Assembly: GCA_963827725.1 (NCBI GenBank)
Contig: CAWHBM010000001.1
Location: 1,116,001-1,180,000, forward strand
DNA: 64,000 nucleotides
Direction: 5' to 3'
Source of the DNA: VAXT01 sp963827725
GTDB taxonomy: Bacteria; Actinomycetota; Thermoleophilia; Gaiellales; Gaiellaceae
Position 1 is the stretch's first letter. Each line of letters starts with the position of its first letter. The translations under genes and the position numbers were made by a program. Shown piece after piece: positions 42,434-49,533 of the stretch. The notes under the pieces were generated by a model. That model did not search any database. It saw only the letters and a program-made list of their open reading frames with translations, and was not told the origin of the DNA.

Positions 42434-42439
42434 TAGAGT
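42434..42439 (+). promoter_or_regulatory. -10 box TAGAGT of the 60-aa membrane gene
   Basis: 7 nt from GTG 42447, which it selects as start. Confidence 0.45.
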
Positions 42440-42446
42440 CGCAATC

Positions 42447-42629
42447 GTGGCCGCTCGTCAGCGTCATGTGCTCGGGGCGCTCTTTCTCGTTCTCGCCGTG
42501 CTCTTCGCAGGAATCGGCTACGCGGCCTTCATCGCGGGCATCTGGGTGATCGCCGCCGCGGGGGTTGCGCTGGCGCTTTGGATCGGCAGCTTCGGCCTTC
42601 GTGCGCTCGTGATGAAACGTGCGCGCTGA
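42447..42629 (+). CDS. small membrane protein, 60 aa
   Basis: GTG 42447. Two hydrophobic helices (VLGALFLVLAVLFAGIGYAAF and WVIAAAGVALALWIGSFGL) in a hairpin with a basic tail (VMKRAR). Not recognised. It lies 34 bp upstream of the sigma factor gene, but each has its own -10 box. Confidence 0.55.
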   Translation: MAARQRHVLGALFLVLAVLFAGIGYAAFIAGIWVIAAAGVALALWIGSFGLRALVMKRAR

Positions 42630-42650
42630 GGACTCCGCCTCCAAGGGCCG

Positions 42651-42656
42651 TATTCT
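42651..42656 (+). promoter_or_regulatory. -10 box TATTCT of the sigma factor gene
   Basis: 7 nt from GTG 42664. Confidence 0.5.
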
Positions 42657-42663
42657 CTAGGCC

Positions 42664-43449
42664 GTGGCGCAGACGGACGAAACCCAAGACCTCTGGCAGG
42701 AGTTCCGAAAAACCCACGACCAGGGGGTACGCGACCGGCTGATCCTGACGTACGCGCCGCTCGTCAAGTACGTCGCCGGGCGGCTCGGAAGCGGGCTTCC
42801 CGCGCATGTCGACGAAGGTGACCTCGTCTCCTACGGCCTCCTGGGGCTGATCGGAGCGATCGAGCGCTACGACCCCGATCGGGACGTGAAGTTCGAGACG
42901 TTCGCGATCGCGCGCATCAAGGGCGCGATCATCGACGAGCTACGGGCGCTGGACTGGGTGCCGCGATCTGTGCGGGCGCGCGCGCGGCATATCGAGCGCG
43001 CGATTGCGGAGCTCGAGGCGAGGCTGCACCGCGCGCCTACCGACGAAGAGATCGCCGGCAAGCTCGGGATCGAGACCGAGGAGCTCGAGCAGAGCCTCAC
43101 CGAGATCTCGCGCTCGTCGATCGGCGCGCTCGACGAGCTCTGGACGATCTCGTCTTCCGGGGGCGACCAGGTCGCATTGATCGACACCATCGAGGACACC
43201 CAGGGCCCGGAGCCGCAGACGGCTCTCGCCCAGACCGAGCTCAAGGAAGCGCTGGGCGAGGCGATTGCGCGGCTGCCCGAGCGGGAGAAGCTCGTCGTCA
43301 CGCTCTACTACTACGAGGAGCTGACCCTGCGCGAGATCGGCGAGGTGCTCGGCGTGACCGAGTCGCGGGTCTCGCAGCTGCATACGAAGGCGGTCCTGCG
43401 CCTCAAGGCGCACCTCGGCGGCGTGCCGGCGCGCGATACCGGCGAGTAG
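42664..43449 (+). CDS. FliA/WhiG-family sigma factor
   Basis: 261 residues. Region 2 is YGLLGLIGAIERYDPDRDVKFETFA followed by RIKGAIIDELRALDWVPRSVR, which is distinctive of the FliA/WhiG group. Region 3 follows (LHRAPTDEEIAGKLGI) and region 4 is LTLREIGEVLGVTESRVSQL, the helix-turn-helix for the -35. In streptomycetes WhiG controls sporulation and in other actinobacteria FliA-type factors control flagella. No flagellar or spore gene is in the window and no anti-sigma gene is adjacent. Confidence 0.92.
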   Translation: MAQTDETQDLWQEFRKTHDQGVRDRLILTYAPLVKYVAGRLGSGLPAHVDEGDLVSYGLLGLIGAIERYDPDRDVKFETFAIARIKGAIIDELRALDWVPRSVRARARHIERAIAELEARLHRAPTDEEIAGKLGIETEELEQSLTEISRSSIGALDELWTISSSGGDQVALIDTIEDTQGPEPQTALAQTELKEALGEAIARLPEREKLVVTLYYYEELTLREIGEVLGVTESRVSQLHTKAVLRLKAHLGGVPARDTGE

Positions 43450-43472
43450 CCCCTTGTTCATGGCGCACCCAG

Positions 43473-43519
43473 CCTCCTCCCCACTGCGAGCGTAGCGGGG
43501 GGAAGCGCACGCGTGGGTG
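43473..43519. repeat. hairpin element, related to 35667-35714
   Basis: CCCC-a-CT (43479-43485) pairs with AG-c-GGGG (43494-43500) around GCGAGCGT, with an outer CACCCA (43466-43471)/TGGGTG (43514-43519) pair. It shares CCTCCTCCCC, TGCGA, CGTA, CGGGG and CGCACG-n-GTGGGTG with the other copy. It follows the sigma factor gene. Confidence 0.55.
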
Positions 43520-43568
43520 ACGGCTTCGCGCCGGAACCTTGGCGTTCTTTCCACTGCCGGTGCCTCGT

Positions 43569-43598
43569 TAAGATCGACTGAACCAAGCCCAGGAGGAG
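43569..43598 (+). promoter_or_regulatory. -10 TAAGAT and strong ribosome site of the EF-G2 gene
   Basis: TAAGAT at 43569-43574 and AGGAGGAG at 43591-43598, nine bases before ATG 43606. This is one of the few clearly leadered genes here. Confidence 0.5.
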
Positions 43599-43605
43599 CA
43601 TCCGC

Positions 43606-45657
43606 ATGTCCGCAGTCGAGCCCGGAAAGATCCGCAACGTCGCCGTCGTCGGTCACCGCGGCACCGGCAAGACCTCGCTCGTCGAGGCGATGCTCTTCCA
43701 GGCAGGAGCAACGAACCGGCTTGGCGTCATCGAGCAGGGCACGACCGTCTCCGACTGGGACGAGGACGAGCAAAACCGCGAGATGTCGATCTCGGCCTCG
43801 CTGTGCCACCTCGAGTGGCAAGGCCGCAAGATCAATCTCATCGACACCCCCGGCGAGCCGAGCTTCCAGGGCGACGCAATCGCATCGATTCATGTCGTCG
43901 AGGGCGCGCTCGTCACCGTCAGCGGGGTCATGGGCGTGGAGGTTCAGACCACGCGCAACTGGCAGCGCGCCGATGCGCTCGGACTGTCACGGGTTGTCAT
44001 CGTCAACATGCTCGACCGCGAGCGAGCTGACTTCTTCCGCACCCTCGAGCAGCTTCGCGTGCAGTTCGGCTCGCAATGCGTCGCGGTGCACATGCCGATC
44101 GGCGTCGAGCACGAGCTGACCGGAATCGTCGACCTGCTGCACATGACCGCGTATACGAGCCCCGAGGGCGACCGCGAGGGCAAGCCCGGCGAGATTCCCG
44201 CGGAGCTCGCGGAGCAGGTCGAGCGGTACCGGACACAGATGCTGGACTCGGTCGTCGAGACCGACGAAGGCCTGATGGAGCGCTACCTCGACGGCCAGGA
44301 GCTCAGTCCCGAAGAGGTCGCCGCAGCTCTGAAGACCGCTGTCACCCGGGGGGAGCTCTTCCCCGTCGCCTGCTCGGTCGCGACGAAGAACCTCGGCACG
44401 ACCGCTGTGCTCGACCTGCTCGTCGAGGGCGTCCCGTCACCGGCGAAGAAAGGCGCTCCGATCGAGATCGAAGGCGCGCAGGACTCGGCGTTCGTCTTCA
44501 AGACCGTCGCCGACCCCTTCGCGGGGCGCATCAACATCTTCCGCGTGCTCGCGGGCAGGATCGGCTCGGACTCGACTGTCGCCAACGTGCGAACGCACGA
44601 CAAGGAGCGCGTCGGCCAGCTGCTGACGCTGCAGGGCAAGGATCACGAGTCGGCCCAGGAGTTCGGCGAGGGCGACCTCGGCGCCGTCTCCAAGCTCAAG
44701 GACGTCAGGACGGGAGACCTGCTCCTCGACGCCGACCGCGACGTCGAGCTTCCGAGCCTCGACTTTCCCGAGCCGGTGATGAGCTTTGCGATCACGCCCA
44801 AAGCCAAGGGTGACGAGGAGAAAGTCGCCACGTCGCTTCGCCGGCTGAGCGAGGAGGACCCGACCCTGCACCTCCAGCGCGATCCGCAGACGGGCGAGCA
44901 GCTCCTCTCTGGGATGACCCAGATGCACGTTGAGGTCGCGGTCGACCGGCTAAAGCGCCGCTTCGGCGTCGAGGTCGACCTGCGCCAGCCGCGCGTCCCC
45001 TATCTCGAGACGATTCGCAAGGAAGCAAAGGGTCACGGGCGCTACAAGAAGCAGACCGGTGGCCGCGGCCAGTTCGGCGACTGCCACATCGTCCTCGAGC
45101 CGCTCGAGGGACACACCGGCTACGAGTTCGAGGACAAGATCGTCGGCGGAGTCATCCCCCAGAGTTTCCGGCCCGCGGTCGACAAGGGGATTCAGGAGGC
45201 GATGCGGCAGGGCGAGCTGGCGGGTGCGCCGGTGCAAGGAGTGAAGGTCCGGCTCGTGGACGGTTCGTACCACACCGTCGACTCCTCGGAGATGGCGTTC
45301 AAGATCGCCGGCTCGATGGCCTTCAAGCAGGCCTACGAGGCGGCCGACCCGGTGTTGCTCGAGCCGATCATGGAGGTCGACGTAACCGTGCCCGATGACA
45401 CCGTCGGCGCCGTCAACGGCGATCTCAACTCACGGCGCGGCCGGCTGCAAGGGATGGAGCCCGTGGGCGGGATGACCCACATCAAAGCCGAGGCTCCGAT
45501 GGCCGAGATGCTCACCTACGGCCAGGCGCTGACCTCGATGACCGGCGGGCGCGGCGACTACCACATGCAGTTTCTGCGCTATGACGAGGTTCCGACCCAC
45601 GTCGCGCAGAAGCTGATCGACGAGACCAAGAAGGAGCGCGAAGAGGCGAAAGTCTAG
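43606..45657 (+). CDS. elongation factor G-like protein (EF-G2 type)
   Basis: 683 residues. The P-loop is GHRGTGKTS (16-24), switch II DTPGEPSF, and the guanine motif reads NMLDRE rather than NKxD. The usual DxxRGITI in switch I is replaced by DWDEDEQNREMSIS, which is the hallmark of the FusA2/EF-G-like subgroup. Domains II-V follow, including GHGRYKKQTGGRGQFGDCHI (domain IV) and GDLNSRRGRLQGMEP (domain V). Canonical EF-G moves tRNA-mRNA on the ribosome; the role of EF-G2 is not settled and may be in recycling or stress. It is followed by a two-hairpin repeat. Confidence 0.9.
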   Translation: MSAVEPGKIRNVAVVGHRGTGKTSLVEAMLFQAGATNRLGVIEQGTTVSDWDEDEQNREMSISASLCHLEWQGRKINLIDTPGEPSFQGDAIASIHVVEGALVTVSGVMGVEVQTTRNWQRADALGLSRVVIVNMLDRERADFFRTLEQLRVQFGSQCVAVHMPIGVEHELTGIVDLLHMTAYTSPEGDREGKPGEIPAELAEQVERYRTQMLDSVVETDEGLMERYLDGQELSPEEVAAALKTAVTRGELFPVACSVATKNLGTTAVLDLLVEGVPSPAKKGAPIEIEGAQDSAFVFKTVADPFAGRINIFRVLAGRIGSDSTVANVRTHDKERVGQLLTLQGKDHESAQEFGEGDLGAVSKLKDVRTGDLLLDADRDVELPSLDFPEPVMSFAITPKAKGDEEKVATSLRRLSEEDPTLHLQRDPQTGEQLLSGMTQMHVEVAVDRLKRRFGVEVDLRQPRVPYLETIRKEAKGHGRYKKQTGGRGQFGDCHIVLEPLEGHTGYEFEDKIVGGVIPQSFRPAVDKGIQEAMRQGELAGAPVQGVKVRLVDGSYHTVDSSEMAFKIAGSMAFKQAYEAADPVLLEPIMEVDVTVPDDTVGAVNGDLNSRRGRLQGMEPVGGMTHIKAEAPMAEMLTYGQALTSMTGGRGDYHMQFLRYDEVPTHVAQKLIDETKKEREEAKV

Positions 45658-45752
45658 TCGAGAAGTCCGCGGAGCTTCGCTCGCACCATGACGACTTTCT
45701 CGGATCTAGCCGGCCTTCACCTCCTGCGGAGGCAGGCAAAGCCCGCCTCCGC
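45658..45752. repeat. two-hairpin repeat element, copy 2
   Basis: First hairpin: GAGAAGTC pairs with GACTTTCTC (one bulged T) with an inner GCGGAGC/GCTCGC stem. Second: GCGGAGGC (45726-45733) and GCCTCCGC (45745-45752) with inner GGC-AAA-GCC. It corresponds to 16883-16984. It follows the EF-G2 gene at once and faces the converging 59-aa gene. Confidence 0.65.
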
Positions 45753-45803
45753 AACTAACACAAGGGGCGAAAGCTCAAAGCCTGCCTCTTCCTGTCGCCG
45801 GTC

Positions 45804-45983
45804 CTAGACGTTGACCGCTTCCGGCTGCTCCTTCTTCAGCCGGCCGATCAGGTCTGCGACGTCAGCGAGCTCTTGCTCGAGGTCGCGCTGGTATTCCTCC
45901 AGCCGCTCGAGAACGCGCTCGGGCTCATAAAAGCGATGGCCGACGCCGGGGCGGGAGAAACGCCTGTGTCGTCTGTGATGCAT
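45804..45983 (-). CDS. small coiled-coil protein, 59 aa
   Basis: ATG 45983, two bases after the padR stop. A His/Arg-rich head (MHHRRHRRFSRPG) is followed by an amphipathic helix VLERLEEYQRDLEQELADVADL. The His cluster could bind metal. It resembles small DUF5320-like coiled-coil proteins that accompany PadR regulators. No function is proven. Confidence 0.6.
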   Translation of the reverse strand: MHHRRHRRFSRPGVGHRFYEPERVLERLEEYQRDLEQELADVADLIGRLKKEQPEAVNV

Positions 45984-45985
45984 GG

Positions 45986-46384
45986 TCACCCCCTTCCCTC
46001 TGCATAGCGCTTGGAGAAGACCGAGATCTGCTGCTCGATCGCCTTGAAAGCCTCGACCCACTGCGCGAGCACTCGGAGGCCGGACTCGGTGATGACGTAG
46101 ACCCGCTTCGCAGGGCCTGGCGCTTCCTCGTCCCATGTCGACTTGACGAGGCCCTCCTGCTCGAGCGAGCGGAGGATGCGGTACAGGTTGCCCATGTCGA
46201 TTCGCTCGTTCGGCATCAGCGTCTGCAGCTCCACGAGAAGCTCGTAGCCGTGACCGGGGTTGTCGCGGAGGACGAGGAGCACGGCAGGCTCGGTGAAACG
46301 CTCGAGCCGGGCGCGTACGCGCCAGCGCCCCGGCCCGACGCGACGACGAGAACGGGCGCCGCGGGGCAGCATGCGTCCCGTCAT
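45986..46384 (-). CDS. PadR-family transcriptional regulator
   Basis: 132 residues from ATG 46384 (GAAGGACGG upstream). A basic leader of about 25 residues precedes the winged helix: FTEPAVLLVLRDNPGHGYELL, NLYRILRSLEQEGLVKSTWDEE and KRVYVITESGLRVLAQWVEAF. PadR proteins repress stress or efflux genes and often themselves. Candidate targets are its own operon with the 59-aa gene and the divergent zinc-ribbon gene. Confidence 0.88.
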   Translation of the reverse strand: MTGRMLPRGARSRRRVGPGRWRVRARLERFTEPAVLLVLRDNPGHGYELLVELQTLMPNERIDMGNLYRILRSLEQEGLVKSTWDEEAPGPAKRVYVITESGLRVLAQWVEAFKAIEQQISVFSKRYAEGRG

Positions 46385-46405
46385 TGCCGTCCTTCGTGAA
46401 TTACA

Positions 46406-46416
46406 GTGTAAAACAC
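46406..46416. promoter_or_regulatory. possible PadR operator
   Basis: GTGT-AAA-ACAC, a perfect palindrome 22 bp upstream of padR that also holds a TACACT -10 on the minus strand. PadR sites are commonly of ATGT/ACAT form, so autoregulation is plausible. Confidence 0.4.
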
Positions 46417-46461
46417 AGTTAGCCGAGCCTACCAGCGCGGGAAGGCCCCGGCGAGTGGCTA

Positions 46462-46467
46462 TATAGT
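46462..46467 (+). promoter_or_regulatory. -10 box TATAGT of the zinc-ribbon gene
   Basis: 8 nt from ATG 46476; a leaderless transcript is likely. Confidence 0.45.
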
Positions 46468-46475
46468 CGGCAGCC

Positions 46476-47276
46476 ATGCGGTCTTCTCGAATGGCTGTGG
46501 CGCAGACCTGTGCGGTCTGCGACCGGACGCTCCTCGTCGGCGAGCGTACGACCCGGTTTTCGCCCGAGGGCGAGGACTTCGTCGACGTCTGTTCGCTCTG
46601 CCAGGAGATCGCCGCCGAGCAGGGCTGGCTGAAAGAAGGCAGTCCGACGACGCCCACGTTCGAGGAGGAGCCCCGGCGGAAGAAGTTCAGCCTCGGCGCG
46701 TTCCTCGACCCCCGCCGAGTCACTCCGGAGGACACGCTGGCACCGGAGCCGATCCTGCGCCGGCTCTCCGAGCCGGAGCGCGCGATGGTCGAGGCGGCCG
46801 ACCTCTTCAACGCAAGCCCGTACCGGCGCACCGTCGGAGGGATCGGCAAGAGCCTCGGCAAGCCGCACGCGAGTGTCGTGCCGCTCTCGGGCGTGAACAC
46901 CGAGGTGGTCGTCACTGTCGCCTGGGACATCTCCTGGTACCAGTACCGCGTCCTCTTCGAGTCGGCGCAGCCCGTTCGACTGGCAGAGCGCGGCCACGAG
47001 CTGGAAGAGCTCGAGCCTTCCTTCAGGACGTGGAATGCACGGGTCGACCCGGACGGCCGCGTCGTCCCGGAAATCGCGCGCCTTAGGAGGAGGGTCTGGC
47101 GGAACATGGCTGAGCCGCCGGGCCGCGCTGCTCGCCCCGATGCCGGGTCCTCAGTCGCCCCGGTAGTGGTGACTACCGGGGCTCCCTGCGTCCGCGGCCT
47201 CGGAACGAGCATCGCACCCCGGCGACGAGCAATGTCCCGCCAGACCCTCCTTGTCGGGAACGCGACTTACACTTAG
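46476..47276 (+). CDS. zinc-ribbon protein, C-terminus extended through a repeat
   Basis: 266 residues. CAVC (about 12-15) and CSLC (about 39-42) form a zinc ribbon near the N-terminus. The body (PEPILRRLSEPERAMVEAADLF, VVPLSGVNTEVVVTVAWDISWYQYRV) ends naturally around VDPDGRVVPEIA. The last 62 or so residues are encoded by the structured repeat B and its flank, and are low-complexity Arg/Pro/Ala. So the native stop seems to have been lost or displaced by the element. The family is not recognised beyond its recurrence in actinobacteria. Confidence 0.65.
   Translation: MRSSRMAVAQTCAVCDRTLLVGERTTRFSPEGEDFVDVCSLCQEIAAEQGWLKEGSPTTPTFEEEPRRKKFSLGAFLDPRRVTPEDTLAPEPILRRLSEPERAMVEAADLFNASPYRRTVGGIGKSLGKPHASVVPLSGVNTEVVVTVAWDISWYQYRVLFESAQPVRLAERGHELEELEPSFRTWNARVDPDGRVVPEIARLRRRVWRNMAEPPGRAARPDAGSSVAPVVVTTGAPCVRGLGTSIAPRRRAMSRQTLLVGNATYT
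47088..47251. repeat. structured dispersed element, copy B
   Basis: Perfect 15-bp terminal inverted repeats: AGGAGGGTCTGGCGG at 47088-47102 and its complement at 47237-47251. The body matches copy A read in reverse, including GCCGCGCTGCTCGCCCCGA, GGGTCCTCAGTCG, CTCCCTGCGTCCGCG and ATCGCACCCCGG. The central stem differs completely in sequence yet still pairs (CCCCGGTAGT-GGTG-ACTACCGGGG). Confidence 0.8.
47268..47273 (+). promoter_or_regulatory. -10 box TACACT
   Basis: 7 nt from ATG 47281, just outside repeat B. Confidence 0.45.
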
Positions 47277-47280
47277 ATCG

Positions 47281-47760
47281 ATGATCTATTGCGTGATCCC
47301 GCGGGAGCTGGAAGACGAGCTCTTCGCCAAGATGGTCGAGTACTACAAGGACAACCCGAACGTGACGGTCATCCTCGAGCGCCGCGAAGGGCCCGATCGC
47401 CGAGACGCACGGGAGACCGGGGGCAAGCGCGAGCTACGTGACCGGCGCCGCCCGCGCATCCCGGGCACGTTCCTCGAGACCGAGGGCTCGGAAGCCGACC
47501 GACTAGTATCCGCGCCGTGGCCATCCTGGGCGCGAAGACCTTTCAGAACTACATCGCCGGCGAATGGGTCGATGCCGACTCCGGCGAGACCTTCGAGAGC
47601 GTCAGTCCCGCAAACGGCGAGGCCGTCGGCACCTTTCCGCGGTCAGGGGCCGGGGAGGTCGACCGGGCAGTCGCCGCTGCCAAGGAGGCCTACGAGGACT
47701 GGCGGCTCGTGCCGGCGCCGAAGCGCGGGGAGATCCTCTTCCGCTTCGCGCAGCTTCTGA
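47281..47760 (+). CDS. small basic protein, probably about 75 aa
   Basis: ATG 47281: MIYCVIPRELEDELFAKMV, EYYKDNPNVTVILERREG, then an Arg-rich tail DRRDARETGGKRELRDRRR. I recognise the first 60 residues as a short conserved actinobacterial protein. The frame stays open for 159 codons, but the last 80 codons lie inside the aldehyde dehydrogenase gene and read as out-of-frame sequence. The true stop may have been lost by a small indel near 47500. Confidence 0.6.
   Translation: MIYCVIPRELEDELFAKMVEYYKDNPNVTVILERREGPDRRDARETGGKRELRDRRRPRIPGTFLETEGSEADRLVSAPWPSWARRPFRTTSPANGSMPTPARPSRASVPQTARPSAPFRGQGPGRSTGQSPLPRRPTRTGGSCRRRSAGRSSSASRSF
47504..47509 (+). promoter_or_regulatory. -10 box TAGTAT of the aldehyde dehydrogenase gene
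   Basis: 7 nt from GTG 47517; supports that start and an independent promoter. Confidence 0.45.
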
Positions 47761-49016
47761 CCGAGAACAAGGAGGACCTCGCCCAGCTGATGGCGCGCGA
47801 GATGGGCAAGGTCCTGCCCGAGGCGCGCGGCGACGTGCAGGAGGCCATCGACATGGCCTATTACATGGGTGGCGAGGGCAGGAGGCTCTTCGGCCAGACG
47901 ACGCCGTCCGAGCTCCGCGACAAGTTCAACATGAGCGTGCGCCAGCCGATCGGGGTCGTCGGCGTGATCACGCCGTGGAACTTCCCGATCGCGATTCCCT
48001 CCTGGAAGATCCTGCCGGCGCTCGTCTGCGGGAACACCGTCGTCTTCAAGCCTGCGACCGACACCCCGGCGCTCGGCGAGCGCTTCGTGGAGCTGCTGAT
48101 CGAGTCCGGCGTCCCGGCCGGCGTCGTCAACGTCGTCCACGGAGGCGGGGGAGAGGTCGGAAACGCGATCGTCACGCATCCCGATGTGCCGGTGATCACG
48201 CTCACGGGCTCGCGCGAGACGGGCGTGCAGGTGACCAAGGACGCGGCCGAGCGTCTCAAGCACGTCCACCTCGAGCTCGGCGGCAAGAACGCGATCATCG
48301 TCCTCGACGACGCCGACCTCGACCTGGCTGTCGACGGGATCATCTGGTCGGGCTTCGGCACCTCGGGCCAGCGCTGTACCGCCGCAAGCCGCGTGATCGC
48401 GCACGAGGCGGTCTACGACGCGCTCGCCGCACGGCTGGTCACAGAGGCCGAGAAGCTGCGGCTGGGCGTGGGCTGGGACGAGGACACCGACGTCGGCCCC
48501 GTGATCAACTCCTCCGCGCTCGAGAAGATCCACTCCTACACGACGATCGGCAAGGACGAGGGCGCGACGCTGCTGACCGGCGGCGAGGTCGCCTCCGGCA
48601 ACGGGCTCGACAAGGGCTTCTACTACCGCCCGACGATCTTCGGCGACGTGGATCCCGGCATGCGGATCGCCCAGGAAGAGATCTTCGGGCCCACCGTCTC
48701 CGTGATCAAGGTGCGCGACGTGGACGAGGCGATCCGGGTCTCGAACGGGATCAAGTACGGGCTCTCCTCCTCGATCTTCACCGGAGACGTGAACACGGCG
48801 TTCCGCGCCATGCGCGACCTGAAGGCGGGCATCACGTACATCAACGCCGGAACGATCGGCGCCGAGGTGCACCTGCCGTTCGGCGGCGTGAAGGACACGG
48901 GCAACGGCCACCGCGAGGCCGGACAGGCTGCGCTGGATTTCTTCACCGAGTGGAAGTCGATCTACGTCGACTACTCGGGCAAGCTCCAGCGGGCCCAGAT
49001 CGACACCGCTGAGTAG
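47517..49016 (+). CDS. aldehyde dehydrogenase (NAD(P)+)
   Basis: 499 residues. Motifs in order: GVITPWNFPIAIPSWKILPAL (Asn for oxyanion), VFKPATDTPALG (cofactor Lys), TLTGSRETG, LELGGKNAIIV (general base Glu), SGQRCTAASR (catalytic Cys) and EEIFGPTVSVIKV. The C-terminus VHLPFGGVKDTGNGHREAG and FFTEWKSIYVDYSG place it in a GabD/aminoadipate-semialdehyde-dehydrogenase-like branch. The precise aldehyde is not clear. Its product chemistry would suit aldehydes from the alpha-dioxygenase 8 kb away, but there is no direct link. Confidence 0.92.
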   Translation: MAILGAKTFQNYIAGEWVDADSGETFESVSPANGEAVGTFPRSGAGEVDRAVAAAKEAYEDWRLVPAPKRGEILFRFAQLLTENKEDLAQLMAREMGKVLPEARGDVQEAIDMAYYMGGEGRRLFGQTTPSELRDKFNMSVRQPIGVVGVITPWNFPIAIPSWKILPALVCGNTVVFKPATDTPALGERFVELLIESGVPAGVVNVVHGGGGEVGNAIVTHPDVPVITLTGSRETGVQVTKDAAERLKHVHLELGGKNAIIVLDDADLDLAVDGIIWSGFGTSGQRCTAASRVIAHEAVYDALAARLVTEAEKLRLGVGWDEDTDVGPVINSSALEKIHSYTTIGKDEGATLLTGGEVASGNGLDKGFYYRPTIFGDVDPGMRIAQEEIFGPTVSVIKVRDVDEAIRVSNGIKYGLSSSIFTGDVNTAFRAMRDLKAGITYINAGTIGAEVHLPFGGVKDTGNGHREAGQAALDFFTEWKSIYVDYSGKLQRAQIDTAE

Positions 49017-49026
49017 CTCCGCGAAG

Positions 49027-49533
49027 GTGGCTGTCGTCGGGACTTCGGGGTCCGGCAAGACGACGGTCGCACGGCGCCTCGCGGAGCACCACGGCGTGCC
49101 CCACGTGGAGCTCGACGAGCTTCACTGGGGCCCGAACTGGTCGACGCCGAGCGACGATGAGTTCCGTGCGCGCGTCGCACGTGCGCTCTCGGGGCCGGGC
49201 TGGATCGCCGACGGCAGCTACTACGGCAAGCTCGGCGATAGCGTCCTCGAGCAGGCGGATTTCATCGTCTGGCTCGACCTGCCGTTCCGAACGATCGCGG
49301 CCCGCGTGTGGGTGAGGACGCTTCGCAGGATTCGCGAACGAGAGGAGCTGTGGGCCGGCAACCGCGAGACCTGGCGCGAGGCGTTCTTGAGCCGTGACTC
49401 GTTGTTCGTTTGGATCGTGACGACGCACCGCTCGCGCAGGCGCCGCTACCTCGAACGGCTCGACCGCTACGAGTTCGTTCGCCTTCGCTCCCAGCGGGAG
49501 GTCGACGCATGGCTGGAGGGGCAGCAGGCGTGA
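49027..49533 (+). CDS. P-loop kinase, FlaR/adenylate-kinase-like
   Basis: 168 residues, GTG 49027. Walker A is VVGTSGSGKTTVARRLAE; HVELDELHWGPNW is the shared DNA-topology-modulation/FlaR family segment, and WIADGSYYGKL plus ADFIVWLDLPF complete the core. The lid holds several Arg (RVWVRTLRRIREREEL). It is probably a small-molecule or nucleotide kinase. Its stop overlaps the next GTG as GTGA. Confidence 0.8.
   Translation: MAVVGTSGSGKTTVARRLAEHHGVPHVELDELHWGPNWSTPSDDEFRARVARALSGPGWIADGSYYGKLGDSVLEQADFIVWLDLPFRTIAARVWVRTLRRIREREELWAGNRETWREAFLSRDSLFVWIVTTHRSRRRRYLERLDRYEFVRLRSQREVDAWLEGQQA

Noticed and set aside
47564..49058. Long open frames on both strands across the aldehyde dehydrogenase gene
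   Set aside because: Typical GC-rich alternative frames without recognisable domains; the dehydrogenase motifs fix the true frame.
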